Notes: generated by a model from the letters alone, not told the origin. Numbered from the stretch's first letter, positions 7,665 to 16,835 are shown. The stretch: 64,000 nucleotides of DNA from Cytophagales bacterium (GCA_004294225.1 REBA01000013.1:1-64000); one strand, 5' to 3'. Program-made: numbers and translations.

Positions 7665-9614
7665 ATGAAATCAAGATTTATTATTCTTTTTGCTGTAATA
7701 GGATTAAGCACTAAATATCTAAGTGCACAGATGATTTTACATTCCCCCGATGGAAAAACAGAGTTGAAGGTATCAATATACGACAACCTTGTTTACTCAG
7801 TAAAACACAATGGTGTATTTGTGCTTAATAGCTCTCCAATACAAATGGACTTAATAACTGGCGAAAAGCTGGGTCATCAACCCGAACTACTGTCTTCAAA
7901 CATAAAGAAAAACAATCAGGTAATTACTCCACCTTATGGTATTAACAGTAGCATTAGCGACAATTATGAAGAGCTAATACTTAATTTTAAAGGCAATTAT
8001 TCATTAATTTTTCGAGCCTATGATGAAGGTGTAGCCTACCGATTTGTAACCAATTTCAAAGGTAACATAACCGTCAAATCTGAATTTATTCGATACCAAC
8101 TTCCCGAATACTTAAAAGGATGGTTTCCAGATACAAAAAACTATGAAACTACCTATATTTACCGCACAGTTGAGGACAAAGACAAGTCGAATGACTTATA
8201 TCTACCTTTCGTTGTAAATGGACCTGAAGGAACAAAATTGGCATTCACCGAATCAGATTTATTCGACTATCCAAGTCTAATGCTAAGAAAATCTAATGAT
8301 TATGAAAATCATTTAGTCGGCAGTTTTCAGCAATATCCTACAAAATTCGCTCCAGGAGGGTTTAATAATTATATATTAGAGGTTAAGGAAACAGCCTCAC
8401 ACATTGCTCAGACCTCGGGCACAAGAACCTTTCCTTGGCGTGTAATGATAATTGCTGATAATGATGCCCAATTAGCCAGCAACGAGCTTGTTTATAAATT
8501 AGCATCACCAAAGTCACCTAACTCAGATTTTTCTTGGGTTAAACCAGGGAAAGTACAGTGGGATTGGTGGGCAGATTATGTTATTGAAGGTGCCTCATTC
8601 AAAGTAGGTATAAACACAGCAAGCTATTTGTATAATGTAGATTTTGCAGCAAAAAATGGAATAGAATACATTATTATAGACTGGAATTGGACTGACCGAG
8701 ACGACCTAAGCATTGTAAACCCTGAAGTTGATATAAAACTAATAATTAAAACCGCAAAAGAAAAAGGGGTGGGTGTTATACTCTGGTGTCCTTCATTTAC
8801 TTTGTATCGCCAGTTAAAAAAGGCGTTCCCTTTATTTGCGTCATGGGGTGCAGCAGGTGTAAAAGTTGATTTTTTTGATCGTGATGATCAATTGGCAAAC
8901 CAAATGTATGAAGCTATAGCGAAAACAGCTGCTGAACACAAAATGATAGTCGATTTTCATGGTTGCTCCAAACCTACTGGTTTAGAACGCAAATACCCTA
9001 ATATATTAAATTACGAAGCTATCCTTGGAAATGAAAATAATAAATGGGGCAATAAAATAACTCCCGAACACAAAGTTACATTGTCATTTATACGTTTTTT
9101 AGCAGGCCCTGCCGACTTTACTCCCGGTGGTATGCGTAATTGCAATGCAAATGAATTTGCCAACCGAGGTACTCTGCCAAACACTATTGGAACCCGTTGT
9201 AGCGAGATGGCATTATATGTTGTATATTACGAACCACTTAAAATGTTTTGCGATGCTCCTACGAGCTATGCCAAGGAGCCAATCGTGTTTAACTTTCTGA
9301 AAAAAATTCCTACCGTGTGGGACGAAACCAAAATAATTGATGCAAAAATGGGTGACTATGTTATTATTGCCCGCAGAAAAGGAAGCACATGGTATATTGC
9401 AGCTATTAATGATGACACCCCACGTACGGTGTCTGTTCCTTTAAACTTTCTAGGCAATGGCACATTCCGTTTCGAAATATTCACAGATTCACCAAATTCA
9501 GAGCATTATGCTATTGATTATACACGTTCCGAATCAGAAGTTACTTCCGAAAAACCTTTAACTATTAAGTTAGCTAAAGGTGGTGGTTTTATAATGAGTT
9601 TACAGGCTAAATAA
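7665..9614 (+). CDS. GH97 glycoside hydrolase, retaining type (alpha-galactosidase or beta-L-arabinopyranosidase like)
   Basis: This 649-residue secreted protein has a signal peptide (about 1-21, ending LSAQ), an N-terminal beta-sandwich (about 25-285), a TIM barrel (about 290-560) and a C-terminal beta domain, the GH97 layout. The barrel carries VDFFDRDDQ with D402, the position of the nucleophile in retaining GH97 enzymes. E457 (LGNEN) lies 55 residues on, the same spacing as D415/E470 in the retaining Bacteroides enzyme. Retaining members act on alpha-galactosides or beta-L-arabinopyranosides. The ara operon just upstream makes the second activity attractive, but this is an inference. No lipobox is seen, so it is probably periplasmic or exported. 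Confidence 0.88.
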   Translation: MKSRFIILFAVIGLSTKYLSAQMILHSPDGKTELKVSIYDNLVYSVKHNGVFVLNSSPIQMDLITGEKLGHQPELLSSNIKKNNQVITPPYGINSSISDNYEELILNFKGNYSLIFRAYDEGVAYRFVTNFKGNITVKSEFIRYQLPEYLKGWFPDTKNYETTYIYRTVEDKDKSNDLYLPFVVNGPEGTKLAFTESDLFDYPSLMLRKSNDYENHLVGSFQQYPTKFAPGGFNNYILEVKETASHIAQTSGTRTFPWRVMIIADNDAQLASNELVYKLASPKSPNSDFSWVKPGKVQWDWWADYVIEGASFKVGINTASYLYNVDFAAKNGIEYIIIDWNWTDRDDLSIVNPEVDIKLIIKTAKEKGVGVILWCPSFTLYRQLKKAFPLFASWGAAGVKVDFFDRDDQLANQMYEAIAKTAAEHKMIVDFHGCSKPTGLERKYPNILNYEAILGNENNKWGNKITPEHKVTLSFIRFLAGPADFTPGGMRNCNANEFANRGTLPNTIGTRCSEMALYVVYYEPLKMFCDAPTSYAKEPIVFNFLKKIPTVWDETKIIDAKMGDYVIIARRKGSTWYIAAINDDTPRTVSVPLNFLGNGTFRFEIFTDSPNSEHYAIDYTRSESEVTSEKPLTIKLAKGGGFIMSLQAK

Positions 9615-9935
9615 TACTTTGGTGATAAAGAAAAGAAGTAAAGAGCTATAACGAATATCTGTTGCTATAAAAAATGAGTTTGTCCCGCTTTTCTCGACGT
9701 CATTCGGAACAACTCGTCTAAGTTAATAACTTACTTCATTTGAGTGTCTATTTATGCTTCGCTAAACTTAGAATAATAGGTTTTGCTTAGTCGTCTTTAT
9801 CATAGGAACTTAAATATTCTTACTCAACCCGTATTCATTTCTCTATCTTCAGTACCTATCTTGTCAATATATTTGTCTTTCATTTCAGAAAGTGATTATG
9901 ATTTTCTTTCTGAATTTGCCATTGGATTATTTTGT
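9615..9935. other. Gene-free spacer between GH97 and methyltransferase
   Basis: About 320 bases between convergent genes hold no convincing ORF. A 64-codon frame at 9783-9977 overlaps the methyltransferase end and has no recognizable features. No strong terminator hairpin or promoter was seen. Confidence 0.5.
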
Positions 9936-10955
9936 TCAATTCTTATTACCCAAAACCCCGAAACCATAGTTATTTAAATGTGTTTTACGGGGTTTGTTAA
10001 ATCCGCATTTCGTAAACCAATCTTGTGTTTCTTCTACTGTATGGTAATACTTATATGTTGGCGTAAGGGTGTCATACAGGTCGGTTCTTATATCTCCGAT
10101 TTCGTATTGCTTACCTCTCATTTTACAATATAAAATTTTGCAAAATAAGAGTTTTTCAATGATTATTTTTTGAGCAAAATGTGGAAGCTTGTTCGTAACA
10201 AAACGCATAGCGTCAGTAATATATAAAAAGATGTTGAAACCAATTGAAGTACTCCTTGAATATAGCCATACATAATACTTACCCCCACTTTTCACCATTT
10301 TGGCTACTTTTTGAAAAGCATTCTCTGTGTCAGCTGTATGATGAAGTACACCGTTAGAATATACTACATCAAAAGTACTGTCTTTGAATGGAAGAAAGTG
10401 TAAATCAGCTTGAATATAACAAACATTTGTATGATGCATGACTTTTTGGGCATTCCATACACTGGTAGAATAATCAATCCCGAATACTGTAGCCCCTTTT
10501 TCTGCTAAGCTTTTGCATAATATTCCATTCCCACAGCCTACGTCTAATAGCAATTGACCGCCGAGTTCCTCTTCTGAACTTTCCGTATCAGTATAGTGTA
10601 TTTTTAACCTTTCTATTAATGAATGCCCCCAAACAGTGGTAACATTATCTTTATGAGCCGCACCCCACTCATTTGAAAAGCTAAAATTTCCTATACGCTT
10701 AATTAACTGAATTTTTATAATTTCCTCGTTTGGTATTATAGCCAATAGCTCCTTTTTATAGGTTTCCCAAAAAGAAATCAGCACCCTGTTTTTGATAAAA
10801 ACAGGAACACCATCAATGACAGGATAAAGATTGTTTGATGGAAAATGAACGAAAATTCCATCTTTTACTACATTTTCTTCCTCTTTGAATACAAAAAAAT
10901 TCAAATTATTTTGTTCATAAGGATCTACAAAAGTAGAAGCATGCTTGATATCCAT
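9936..10955 (-). CDS. Class I SAM-dependent methyltransferase with Trm112-like N-terminus
   Basis: This 339-residue protein has a short N-terminal segment resembling a Trm112-like fold (YPVIDGVPVF at about 44-53) and a Rossmann methyltransferase domain. Motif I is LLDVGCGNG at 136-144, the acidic SAM ribose contact is in FGIDYS, and a Methyltransf_11-type motif (FDVVYSNGVLHH) follows. The C-terminal part (about 245-335) is not recognized. Such proteins methylate small molecules, lipids or sugars; the substrate cannot be told. It stands alone, divergent from the 7TM-AraC gene. Confidence 0.75.
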   Translation of the reverse strand: MDIKHASTFVDPYEQNNLNFFVFKEEENVVKDGIFVHFPSNNLYPVIDGVPVFIKNRVLISFWETYKKELLAIIPNEEIIKIQLIKRIGNFSFSNEWGAAHKDNVTTVWGHSLIERLKIHYTDTESSEEELGGQLLLDVGCGNGILCKSLAEKGATVFGIDYSTSVWNAQKVMHHTNVCYIQADLHFLPFKDSTFDVVYSNGVLHHTADTENAFQKVAKMVKSGGKYYVWLYSRSTSIGFNIFLYITDAMRFVTNKLPHFAQKIIIEKLLFCKILYCKMRGKQYEIGDIRTDLYDTLTPTYKYYHTVEETQDWFTKCGFNKPRKTHLNNYGFGVLGNKN

Positions 10956-11069
10956 TTAGTTAAGATTAGTTTGTTGAATATAAATATAAAGATTAATGAA
11001 TTAACTTTTCAAAATAATATTAATACTATCAATCCCCTGCCTTAATCTTCCGCATACGCTCTATTAATT

Positions 11070-11134
11070 CATCCCTAGTATTTTAGTCCAAAGGGATGCT
11101 TGAACTACTATTGCATACTTGGACTAGTTGGCTA
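11070..11134. promoter_or_regulatory. Interleaved inverted repeats with pseudoknot topology
   Basis: Two perfect inverted repeats interlock. CATCCCT (11070-11076) pairs with AGGGATG (11092-11098), and TAGTCCAA (11084-11091), which lies in the loop of the first hairpin, pairs with TTGGACTA (11119-11126). An outer TAG/CTA (11076-11078, 11132-11134) extends the second stem. In RNA this would be an H-type pseudoknot or two alternative hairpins; in DNA it could be overlapping operators. It lies about 80 bases before the 7TM-AraC gene, in the divergent intergenic region. Confidence 0.35.
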
Positions 11135-11215
11135 TATAGTTGTAAGAAAAATAAATGTGGGATAGTTGTTTTTTCTAAAATTATTTCAAAATCATGTTAA
11201 ATTTGAAATTAATTT

Positions 11216-12865
11216 ATGAAAAAGAGCTTCTTGTTTTCAGTTTTCTTTTTCTTTATTTGCAAATTTATTCAAGCTCAAATCGAGCCAGAATTTAGTCTTG
11301 AAAATAAAGTAAGCACTTATCTAGCAGATGATTCTGTTAGTATTGATATTCTAAATAACAAAGTAAATTTTACCTATCCCGCTTCGCTCGATGAAAGCCA
11401 AGTTAGTCGAGGAAATAAATGGAGTTGGATAAAATTTAATATTGAAAATAAAAGCTATCTAGAACAAAAAAAATATCTAGTAATTCAAAATGGATTAATT
11501 GAAAATATTTCTTTTTTTCAAAAAAATAATCTTTCAAACACTTTAGAATCAAGTTTTCATACGGGTATAGTATATCCTTTTTATCAACGACCAATTCCTA
11601 ATCGTCAGTTTACATTCCCAATCATTTTAAAACCTAATTCAATGTATACTATTTATTTGCGAGGGCATATAAATACAGGAACATTATTGATGCCCCTTCG
11701 GATTTTTAATGAATCACAATTCGATAACTATAAAATTATTCATAATGGATTAAGCATCCTTACGCTAGCAATTTGGGTTTTTGCTATGTTAATTGGCTTG
11801 GTTCTTTTTATTTTATTCAAAGAAAGATTATATTATTTTTATACTGTCTATATATTTTTATTAATGATTTTTTGGGCTTGCTATGAAGCCATAAGTTATG
11901 AATTTATATGGCCCAATAGCCCATTTTTAGCTAATAATTCAAGAAACACTTATTTATTAGCAGGTTCTTTTTTTGCTGCCTTTATGATTTCTATTTTGGG
12001 GCAATCAGGCAATAGAATGATTAAGATTAAAAAATATTTAAAAATAATTAGTTGGATATTCTTGCCTTTAACTGTCGCTATTTCTGCAACTGCACCCTAT
12101 TATTATGAATGGTGCACTCGATTAGTGATAGTGGGAGATATTTTATTAGTAATTATAATTTTAATGGTTTTATATACCATCCTATTAAAATTAATAGAGA
12201 GAAACGAATATAGTATTTTGGCAGTAATTTCAGCAACTCCCATGATTTTGTATGTTGTTATTCAATTTTTATCTTATTACAAGGTTATTTATATTTCAAG
12301 AACAGGATTTTACATGCAATATGGATTTGGATTATGTTCTATTTTTGAAATTATATTTCTTTTTCTGTTACTTATATATCGATTTAGAAGGTTAGTTTTA
12401 ACCAATATTCAATCTGAACAAATTATTATATCCCCCAATATAATTCAAGATTATAAGGAAGCAGTTATTATAGAAAAAAATTCTGTTAGCTATAGTAATT
12501 CCATATATTCCAATGAAGAATTAATAGAAATTTTGCAGGAAATAAAAACAAAAATTGAATCACAAAAATGCTATATAATTCAAGGGCTAAACTTAGGTAA
12601 ACTTTCAAGTATTGTAAATCAACCAACTCACACTATTTCAGAGTGCATAAATAGAATTGAAAAATCTAATTTTAATGATTTTATCAATAAATATAGAGTT
12701 GAATATGCAAAAGAAATGTTGTTAGATAAAAAATACGATTATTTATCTGTTGAAGGGATTGGCAAAGAAGTTGGATTTTCTACCAAAGCTACTTTTTACG
12801 CTTCTTTTAAGAAGTTCACAAATACAAGTCCCAAAAAATATGTAACAATGCAAGATGATATTTGA
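11216..12865 (+). CDS. 7TM-DISM receptor fused to an AraC-type DNA-binding domain
   Basis: This 549-residue protein begins with a signal peptide (1-20) and has an extracytoplasmic beta-rich domain (about 25-170) of the 7TMR-DISM extracellular type. Seven hydrophobic segments follow between about 178 and 395, then a cytoplasmic linker and an AraC/HTH_18 domain (about 455-545, with SVEGIGKEVGFSTKATFYASFKK split over its second helix-turn-helix). The layout indicates a membrane-bound sensor that acts directly on DNA, with no kinase. The ligand is unknown; the extracellular fold is carbohydrate-binding-like in related proteins. A possible -7 element TAAATTTG at 11198-11205 is very close to the start. 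Its targets are not evident; the TPR gene and the DUF485/symporter genes are downstream. Confidence 0.85.
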   Translation: MKKSFLFSVFFFFICKFIQAQIEPEFSLENKVSTYLADDSVSIDILNNKVNFTYPASLDESQVSRGNKWSWIKFNIENKSYLEQKKYLVIQNGLIENISFFQKNNLSNTLESSFHTGIVYPFYQRPIPNRQFTFPIILKPNSMYTIYLRGHINTGTLLMPLRIFNESQFDNYKIIHNGLSILTLAIWVFAMLIGLVLFILFKERLYYFYTVYIFLLMIFWACYEAISYEFIWPNSPFLANNSRNTYLLAGSFFAAFMISILGQSGNRMIKIKKYLKIISWIFLPLTVAISATAPYYYEWCTRLVIVGDILLVIIILMVLYTILLKLIERNEYSILAVISATPMILYVVIQFLSYYKVIYISRTGFYMQYGFGLCSIFEIIFLFLLLIYRFRRLVLTNIQSEQIIISPNIIQDYKEAVIIEKNSVSYSNSIYSNEELIEILQEIKTKIESQKCYIIQGLNLGKLSSIVNQPTHTISECINRIEKSNFNDFINKYRVEYAKEMLLDKKYDYLSVEGIGKEVGFSTKATFYASFKKFTNTSPKKYVTMQDDI

Positions 12866-13351
12866 AAGCTTAAGGCTTAAGATACGCCACACTAATCATA
12901 GGCATCTATAGAGCAAACAATATATTTGGAATAGCTTTGGTAACCGCTATTATTATGCATTTCGAGCATTAAGTATTTTCCCATCTAATATACTATTGAT
13001 TATAGTTCAAGTGTAGGCTTTAAAAATGCTTTAATTGAGTTTATACTCCTTACTATTCTTGCCTTTTGAAGTGTCCTGTAAATCGTAAGTACAACTATAA
13101 AATACTATTCTAGAAAGTTTTTCATTTTTTTTATCAGAAATGATGACCAGTTACTGAAAAAATTCTTGTTTTTTGGCAAAGTATTACAAAAGGTAAACAA
13201 AATATAACTATTTCAATATAACTATTCCAATATTTTATGTAAATCATTGATAAATTTTTTTAAAAAAGAATACAAATATTAGAATATTCATATTAATTTA
13301 TACATTTTAGCCTATTTTTAGAATAAAAATACAAATTTTTTAAAAAACCTA
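12866..13351. other. Gene-poor AT-rich intergenic region
   Basis: About 490 bases hold no ORF that looks coding. A tandem GCTTAAG doublet follows the preceding stop codon, and a 14-bp tandem repeat lies at 13201-13228. No RNA gene was recognized. The region ends in the promoter of the TPR gene. Confidence 0.5.
13201..13228. repeat. 14-bp tandem repeat, two copies
   Basis: AATATAACTATTTC is followed at once by AATATAACTATTCC, one mismatch apart, and by the start of a third copy (AATATT). It lies about 125-150 bases upstream of the -33 element of the TPR gene. It could be a regulator-binding region or a simple slippage product. Confidence 0.5.
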
Positions 13352-13381
13352 TTGCAGATACAAAAAATCTATATACATTTG
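13352..13381 (+). promoter_or_regulatory. Promoter of the TPR gene
   Basis: TTG at 13352-13354 is separated by 19 bases from TACATTTG at 13374-13381, a full match to the Bacteroidota -7 consensus TAnnTTTG. The expected transcription start is about 15-20 bases before the ATG at 13405. Confidence 0.7.
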
Positions 13382-13404
13382 TATATAACAAAGACATAAA
13401 AAAA

Positions 13405-14010
13405 ATGAAAACAATTTTCACATTTACTCAAGCATTCATAATAATGATGAGTATCACTTTTGCAGCCAAAGCGGAAACTGCTAAAGAAATTTTAAGAAGA
13501 AAAATCAAAACTGAAGCATTGAGCTTTTTTAACAGCAAGCAATATGACAAAGCTTTGGATTTGTATTTACAAATTAACGACGAGTCTGTAGAAAAAGGAC
13601 AGATTGATTACATGATTGGAATGTGCTATATGAGTAGCAACGAAAAGCATAAAGCTTTACCTTACTTAATCTCTGCTTCAAATAGCAATCAAAATACCTT
13701 TGTAGTGAACTACTATCTTGGTAAAGCATTTTACAATGCTGGAGATTATGGAAATGCAGCTTTGCACCTAGAAAAATACATTAAAGATTTAGCTACTTGC
13801 AAAGGTCTAGTATTCAAAAAAGTAAAAAACATCAATGATCAACATAAAGTTCATTATGAGAAAACAGATAAAGATGTTCAGAAAGTAATAGATGCTTGCA
13901 AAACAAAATTAGCAGAAAACAAAAGCAATCAAGAGCCTTCTAAAGCAAATGCTTCTGAATCTACTACTGAAAATGAAGCTGAAATAATAGCAATACCTGC
14001 TTCTAGATAA
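13405..14010 (+). CDS. Secreted tetratricopeptide-repeat protein
   Basis: This 201-residue protein has a signal peptide (about 1-23, ending AKA) and about three TPR units between residues 33 and 130 (AKEILRRK..ALSFFNSKQYDKALDLY, DYMIGMCYMSSNEKHKALPY, YLGKAFYNAGDYGNAALHL). A low-complexity Ser/Glu/Asn tail follows. TPRs mediate protein contacts, here in the periplasm. The repeat region resembles the start of the TPR-PD40-OmpA proteins of Bacteroidota, but the PD40 and OmpA parts are absent. It stands alone, with its own promoter and terminator. Confidence 0.75.
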   Translation: MKTIFTFTQAFIIMMSITFAAKAETAKEILRRKIKTEALSFFNSKQYDKALDLYLQINDESVEKGQIDYMIGMCYMSSNEKHKALPYLISASNSNQNTFVVNYYLGKAFYNAGDYGNAALHLEKYIKDLATCKGLVFKKVKNINDQHKVHYEKTDKDVQKVIDACKTKLAENKSNQEPSKANASESTTENEAEIIAIPASR

Positions 14011-14033
14011 AATATTTTTTAGTTTATTTTTTA

Positions 14034-14070
14034 GACCTTTATTTAGCAATAAGTAAAGGTCATTTTTTTT
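14034..14070 (+). terminator. Rho-independent terminator of the TPR gene
   Basis: GACCTTTA (14034-14041) pairs perfectly with TAAAGGTC (14054-14061), with a 12-base loop, followed by ATTTTTTTT. It starts 24 bases after the stop codon. Confidence 0.8.
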
Positions 14071-14093
14071 TCTTTCTAGAAAATCCAACAAAA

Positions 14094-14126
14094 TTGTGAA
14101 TCATAGATTTGAATTCTTTATTTTTG
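14094..14126 (+). promoter_or_regulatory. Promoter of the DUF485/symporter operon
   Basis: TTG at 14094-14096 and TATTTTTG at 14119-14126 match the Bacteroidota promoter elements with a 22-base spacer, at the long end of the usual range. The ATG of the DUF485 gene is 33 bases downstream. Confidence 0.55.
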
Positions 14127-14158
14127 AAATCATTCCCTAAATACGATTTATCAATTTT

Positions 14159-14461
14159 ATGAAAAAACACGAAGAAATATTGAATAGTGAAGAATTCCAA
14201 ACATTAGTAAAAAAGAGATGGTCAGTATCCTTAACACTTACGCTAATTATGTTAGGAATTTACTTTGGTTATTTACTTTTAATAGCATTTAACAAGCCCT
14301 TCTTAGCCACATTAATTTCTGAAAACCTTACTTTAGCTATACCTATTGGTCTTGGAATCATTGTTTCAGCATGGGCAATGACTGGTATCTACGTGTATTG
14401 GGCAAATAACCGATATGACAATACGGTAACCGAAATAAAGAACAAACTAAACCAAAAATAA
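14159..14461 (+). CDS. DUF485 domain membrane protein (symporter partner)
   Basis: This 100-residue inner-membrane protein has two hydrophobic segments (about 22-44 and 57-83) and the DUF485 start, EEFQTLVKKRWSVSLTLT. It is the usual small partner encoded before acetate-type sodium:solute symporters, like E. coli YjcH before ActP. The symporter gene follows after 19 bases. Its exact role is unknown; support of the transporter is inferred from the conserved pairing. Confidence 0.88.
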   Translation: MKKHEEILNSEEFQTLVKKRWSVSLTLTLIMLGIYFGYLLLIAFNKPFLATLISENLTLAIPIGLGIIVSAWAMTGIYVYWANNRYDNTVTEIKNKLNQK

Positions 14462-14480
14462 TAATCTATATCTCCTATTT

Positions 14481-16043
14481 ATGATCTTATTAGATTCACC
14501 TATATCTACAATTGGCCAAACAAGTTTTGTATCCATCGCAATGTTTTTCTTGTTTGTTGGTATCACTATGTTAATTACCTATTGGGCAGCAAAGAAAACC
14601 AAAACAACGTCAGAATTTTATGCAGCAGGAAGAAGTATTACAGGCTTTCAAAATGGTTTAGCTCTTGCTGGAGATTATATGAGTGCTGCTTCATTTCTAG
14701 GAATAGCAGGAATGGTAGCACTTAGAGGTTATGATGGTTTGATTTATTCTATAGGATTTCTAGTAGGTTGGCCATTGATTATGTTTTTGATTGCCGAACC
14801 CCTAAGAAATCTAGGCAAGTACACCTTTGCCGATGTTGTCGCTTTCAGGCTAAAACAGAGGCCAATAAGAATTGCTGCTTCTATAGGTTCCTTATCTACA
14901 ATTACTTTTTACCTGATTGCACAGATGGTAGGAGCAGGAGGATTAATTAGCAAAATATTCTCAATAGATTATACTATTGCAGTCATAATAGTAGGTATAG
15001 TGATGTCTGCCTATGTTTTATTTGGTGGAATGTTGGCTACTACTTGGGTTCAAATCATAAAAGCAATATTGTTGCTAGGTGGAGCAACCATAATAGTATT
15101 GTTGACTTTGAGCCATTTTCATTTTAATCCTTTAGAATTATTTGCAGTTGCTGCCAATCAAAACGGACTCGAGGTATTATCACCAGGAAGTTATATCTCT
15201 AATCCTTGGGATGCACTTTCGCTAGGTATGGCATTAATGTTAGGTACAGCGGGATTACCCCATATTTTAATGAGATTCTATACCGTGCCTGATGCAAAGG
15301 CAGCAAGAAAATCTGTTTTTGTTGCTACAGGTTTTATAGGATATTTTTATATTCTTACTTTTATCATTGGATTCGGAGCAATGGTATTGGTAGGAAAAGA
15401 AACGATAAGCGTTGGTGGAACTGATACTAGTGGTAATATGGCTGCATTAATGTTGGCTGAAGTAACTGGTGGAAGTGCCTTTCTTGGCTTTATTGCTGCG
15501 GTAGCATTTGCTACCATCTTAGCTGTGGTAGCAGGCTTAACGCTTTCAGGAGCTTCTACAATATCTCACGATTTGTATGTCAATGTATTCCAAAAAGGAA
15601 TATCCAATGAAGCTGGAGAAGTAAAAGTTGCCAAACGAGCAACTATTGGTTTAGGGATATTGTCTATCTGCTTGGGGCTTTTATTCAAAGGACAGAATGT
15701 AGCTTTCATGGTAGGCTTAGCATTTTCTATAGCAGCAAGTGCTAATTTCCCTGCATTGATACTTTCTATTCTTTGGAAACAATTTACCACCAAAGGTGCT
15801 TATTGGAGCATTATCGCTGGAACAATTTCTTCAATAGTACTTATCATCCTAAGCCCTACGGTATGGAAAGACCTATTAGGCAATGAAGCAGCAATATTTC
15901 CTTTAAAAAATCCTGCTCTTGTATCACTTCCATTCTCCTTATTGGTAGGTGTGATATTCTCATTAATAAAACCAGAGAAAGAGGCACAAGAATTGTTCGA
16001 GAAAGAAAAAATAAGAACTTACCTAGGAATAGGTGCTGAGTAA
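14481..16043 (+). CDS. actP: Cation/acetate-type sodium:solute symporter
   Basis: This 520-residue, multi-pass (about 13 segments) protein of the sodium:solute symporter family resembles ActP. It would import acetate or another short carboxylate with sodium. The conserved AGRSITGFQNGLALAGDYMS segment (about residues 50-69) and the LPHILMRFYTVPDAKAARKS segment (about 258-277) are typical of the ActP branch. The length is slightly below the 549 residues of E. coli ActP. Pairing with DUF485 supports this branch. Pyruvate or propionate transport is possible. Confidence 0.88.
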   Translation: MILLDSPISTIGQTSFVSIAMFFLFVGITMLITYWAAKKTKTTSEFYAAGRSITGFQNGLALAGDYMSAASFLGIAGMVALRGYDGLIYSIGFLVGWPLIMFLIAEPLRNLGKYTFADVVAFRLKQRPIRIAASIGSLSTITFYLIAQMVGAGGLISKIFSIDYTIAVIIVGIVMSAYVLFGGMLATTWVQIIKAILLLGGATIIVLLTLSHFHFNPLELFAVAANQNGLEVLSPGSYISNPWDALSLGMALMLGTAGLPHILMRFYTVPDAKAARKSVFVATGFIGYFYILTFIIGFGAMVLVGKETISVGGTDTSGNMAALMLAEVTGGSAFLGFIAAVAFATILAVVAGLTLSGASTISHDLYVNVFQKGISNEAGEVKVAKRATIGLGILSICLGLLFKGQNVAFMVGLAFSIAASANFPALILSILWKQFTTKGAYWSIIAGTISSIVLIILSPTVWKDLLGNEAAIFPLKNPALVSLPFSLLVGVIFSLIKPEKEAQELFEKEKIRTYLGIGAE

Positions 16044-16103
16044 GATGAGAAATTAAAAAATTGATTGGTATATACCTACTATTCTAAACATTCCAACGAC
16101 AAT

Positions 16104-16835
16104 TTATTGTAGGAAAGTAATTTCAAATACGAATCCATCTGAAGAAGAGGTTCTAGAATTAGAAAATTGATAACCTAATGAAAATAAATATTTTATATTG
16201 AATTTATAAACTGCTCCAAATATCAAATTACTTAAAGGTGTTTTACCACTTATAAAATCTGACTGGATAAATACTTTATCTTTGATTAACTGATATTCAA
16301 TCCCAAGCTGAAATCCGATAAGCTTCATGTTATTCAGAAATTTTGTTTCAGCTCCAAAATAATTGCTATTCCCAGAATACAAGCCAACTACTAAACGGAT
16401 ATCATCAAACTCTAATTTATTATTTATAAATGAATACCATTCTGGTTGTCTTATTTGTGCAGGAAAAAGCAATTGCCCTCCTAGTGCTAGACTATATTGT
16501 TTAGATTCTAGAACCTTCTTCTGAGCATTAACTCCCATAGATGGGAAAATAGGTAACTCGTTGAATGAATTGGATAGAAAACTTTTTGTTCCTTTATTAT
16601 AGGTGATTCCAAGAATGTTAAATCCTATTTCATAATTTCTTCCAAGTCCATAGCATAAAGTAGAATTACTTACAATTGATGTAGCATAAAAGTTTATTTG
16701 TTGTTGAAAAAAAAAAAGATACTTTTTAGTTATATCAGAACTTGGCACATTAAAGAAATTTTGTTGTGCCAAAGAACTAAATGATATAAAGAAGAAAATA
16801 ACAATTATTGAAATACTAAGCAGTATTTTTCTCAT
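16104..16835 (-). CDS. Outer-membrane beta-barrel-like protein, unknown function
   Basis: This 243-residue protein has a signal peptide (MRKILLSISII to about residue 24, ending SLAQ). Short alternating hydrophobic strands follow, and a C-terminal strand ends in phenylalanine-rich residues (FVFEITFLQ), which suggests an outer-membrane barrel. The ATG at 16835 was preferred to that at 16859 because it puts the signal peptide at the N-terminus. It lies downstream of the RND outer-membrane channel gene on the same strand (84 bases), so it may belong to the efflux operon. No family was recognized. Confidence 0.6.
   Translation of the reverse strand: MRKILLSISIIVIFFFISFSSLAQQNFFNVPSSDITKKYLFFFQQQINFYATSIVSNSTLCYGLGRNYEIGFNILGITYNKGTKSFLSNSFNELPIFPSMGVNAQKKVLESKQYSLALGGQLLFPAQIRQPEWYSFINNKLEFDDIRLVVGLYSGNSNYFGAETKFLNNMKLIGFQLGIEYQLIKDKVFIQSDFISGKTPLSNLIFGAVYKFNIKYLFSLGYQFSNSRTSSSDGFVFEITFLQ

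Noticed and set aside
9783-9977. 64-codon plus-strand frame after the GH97 gene
   Set aside because: It overlaps the methyltransferase end, has no family features and no promoter.
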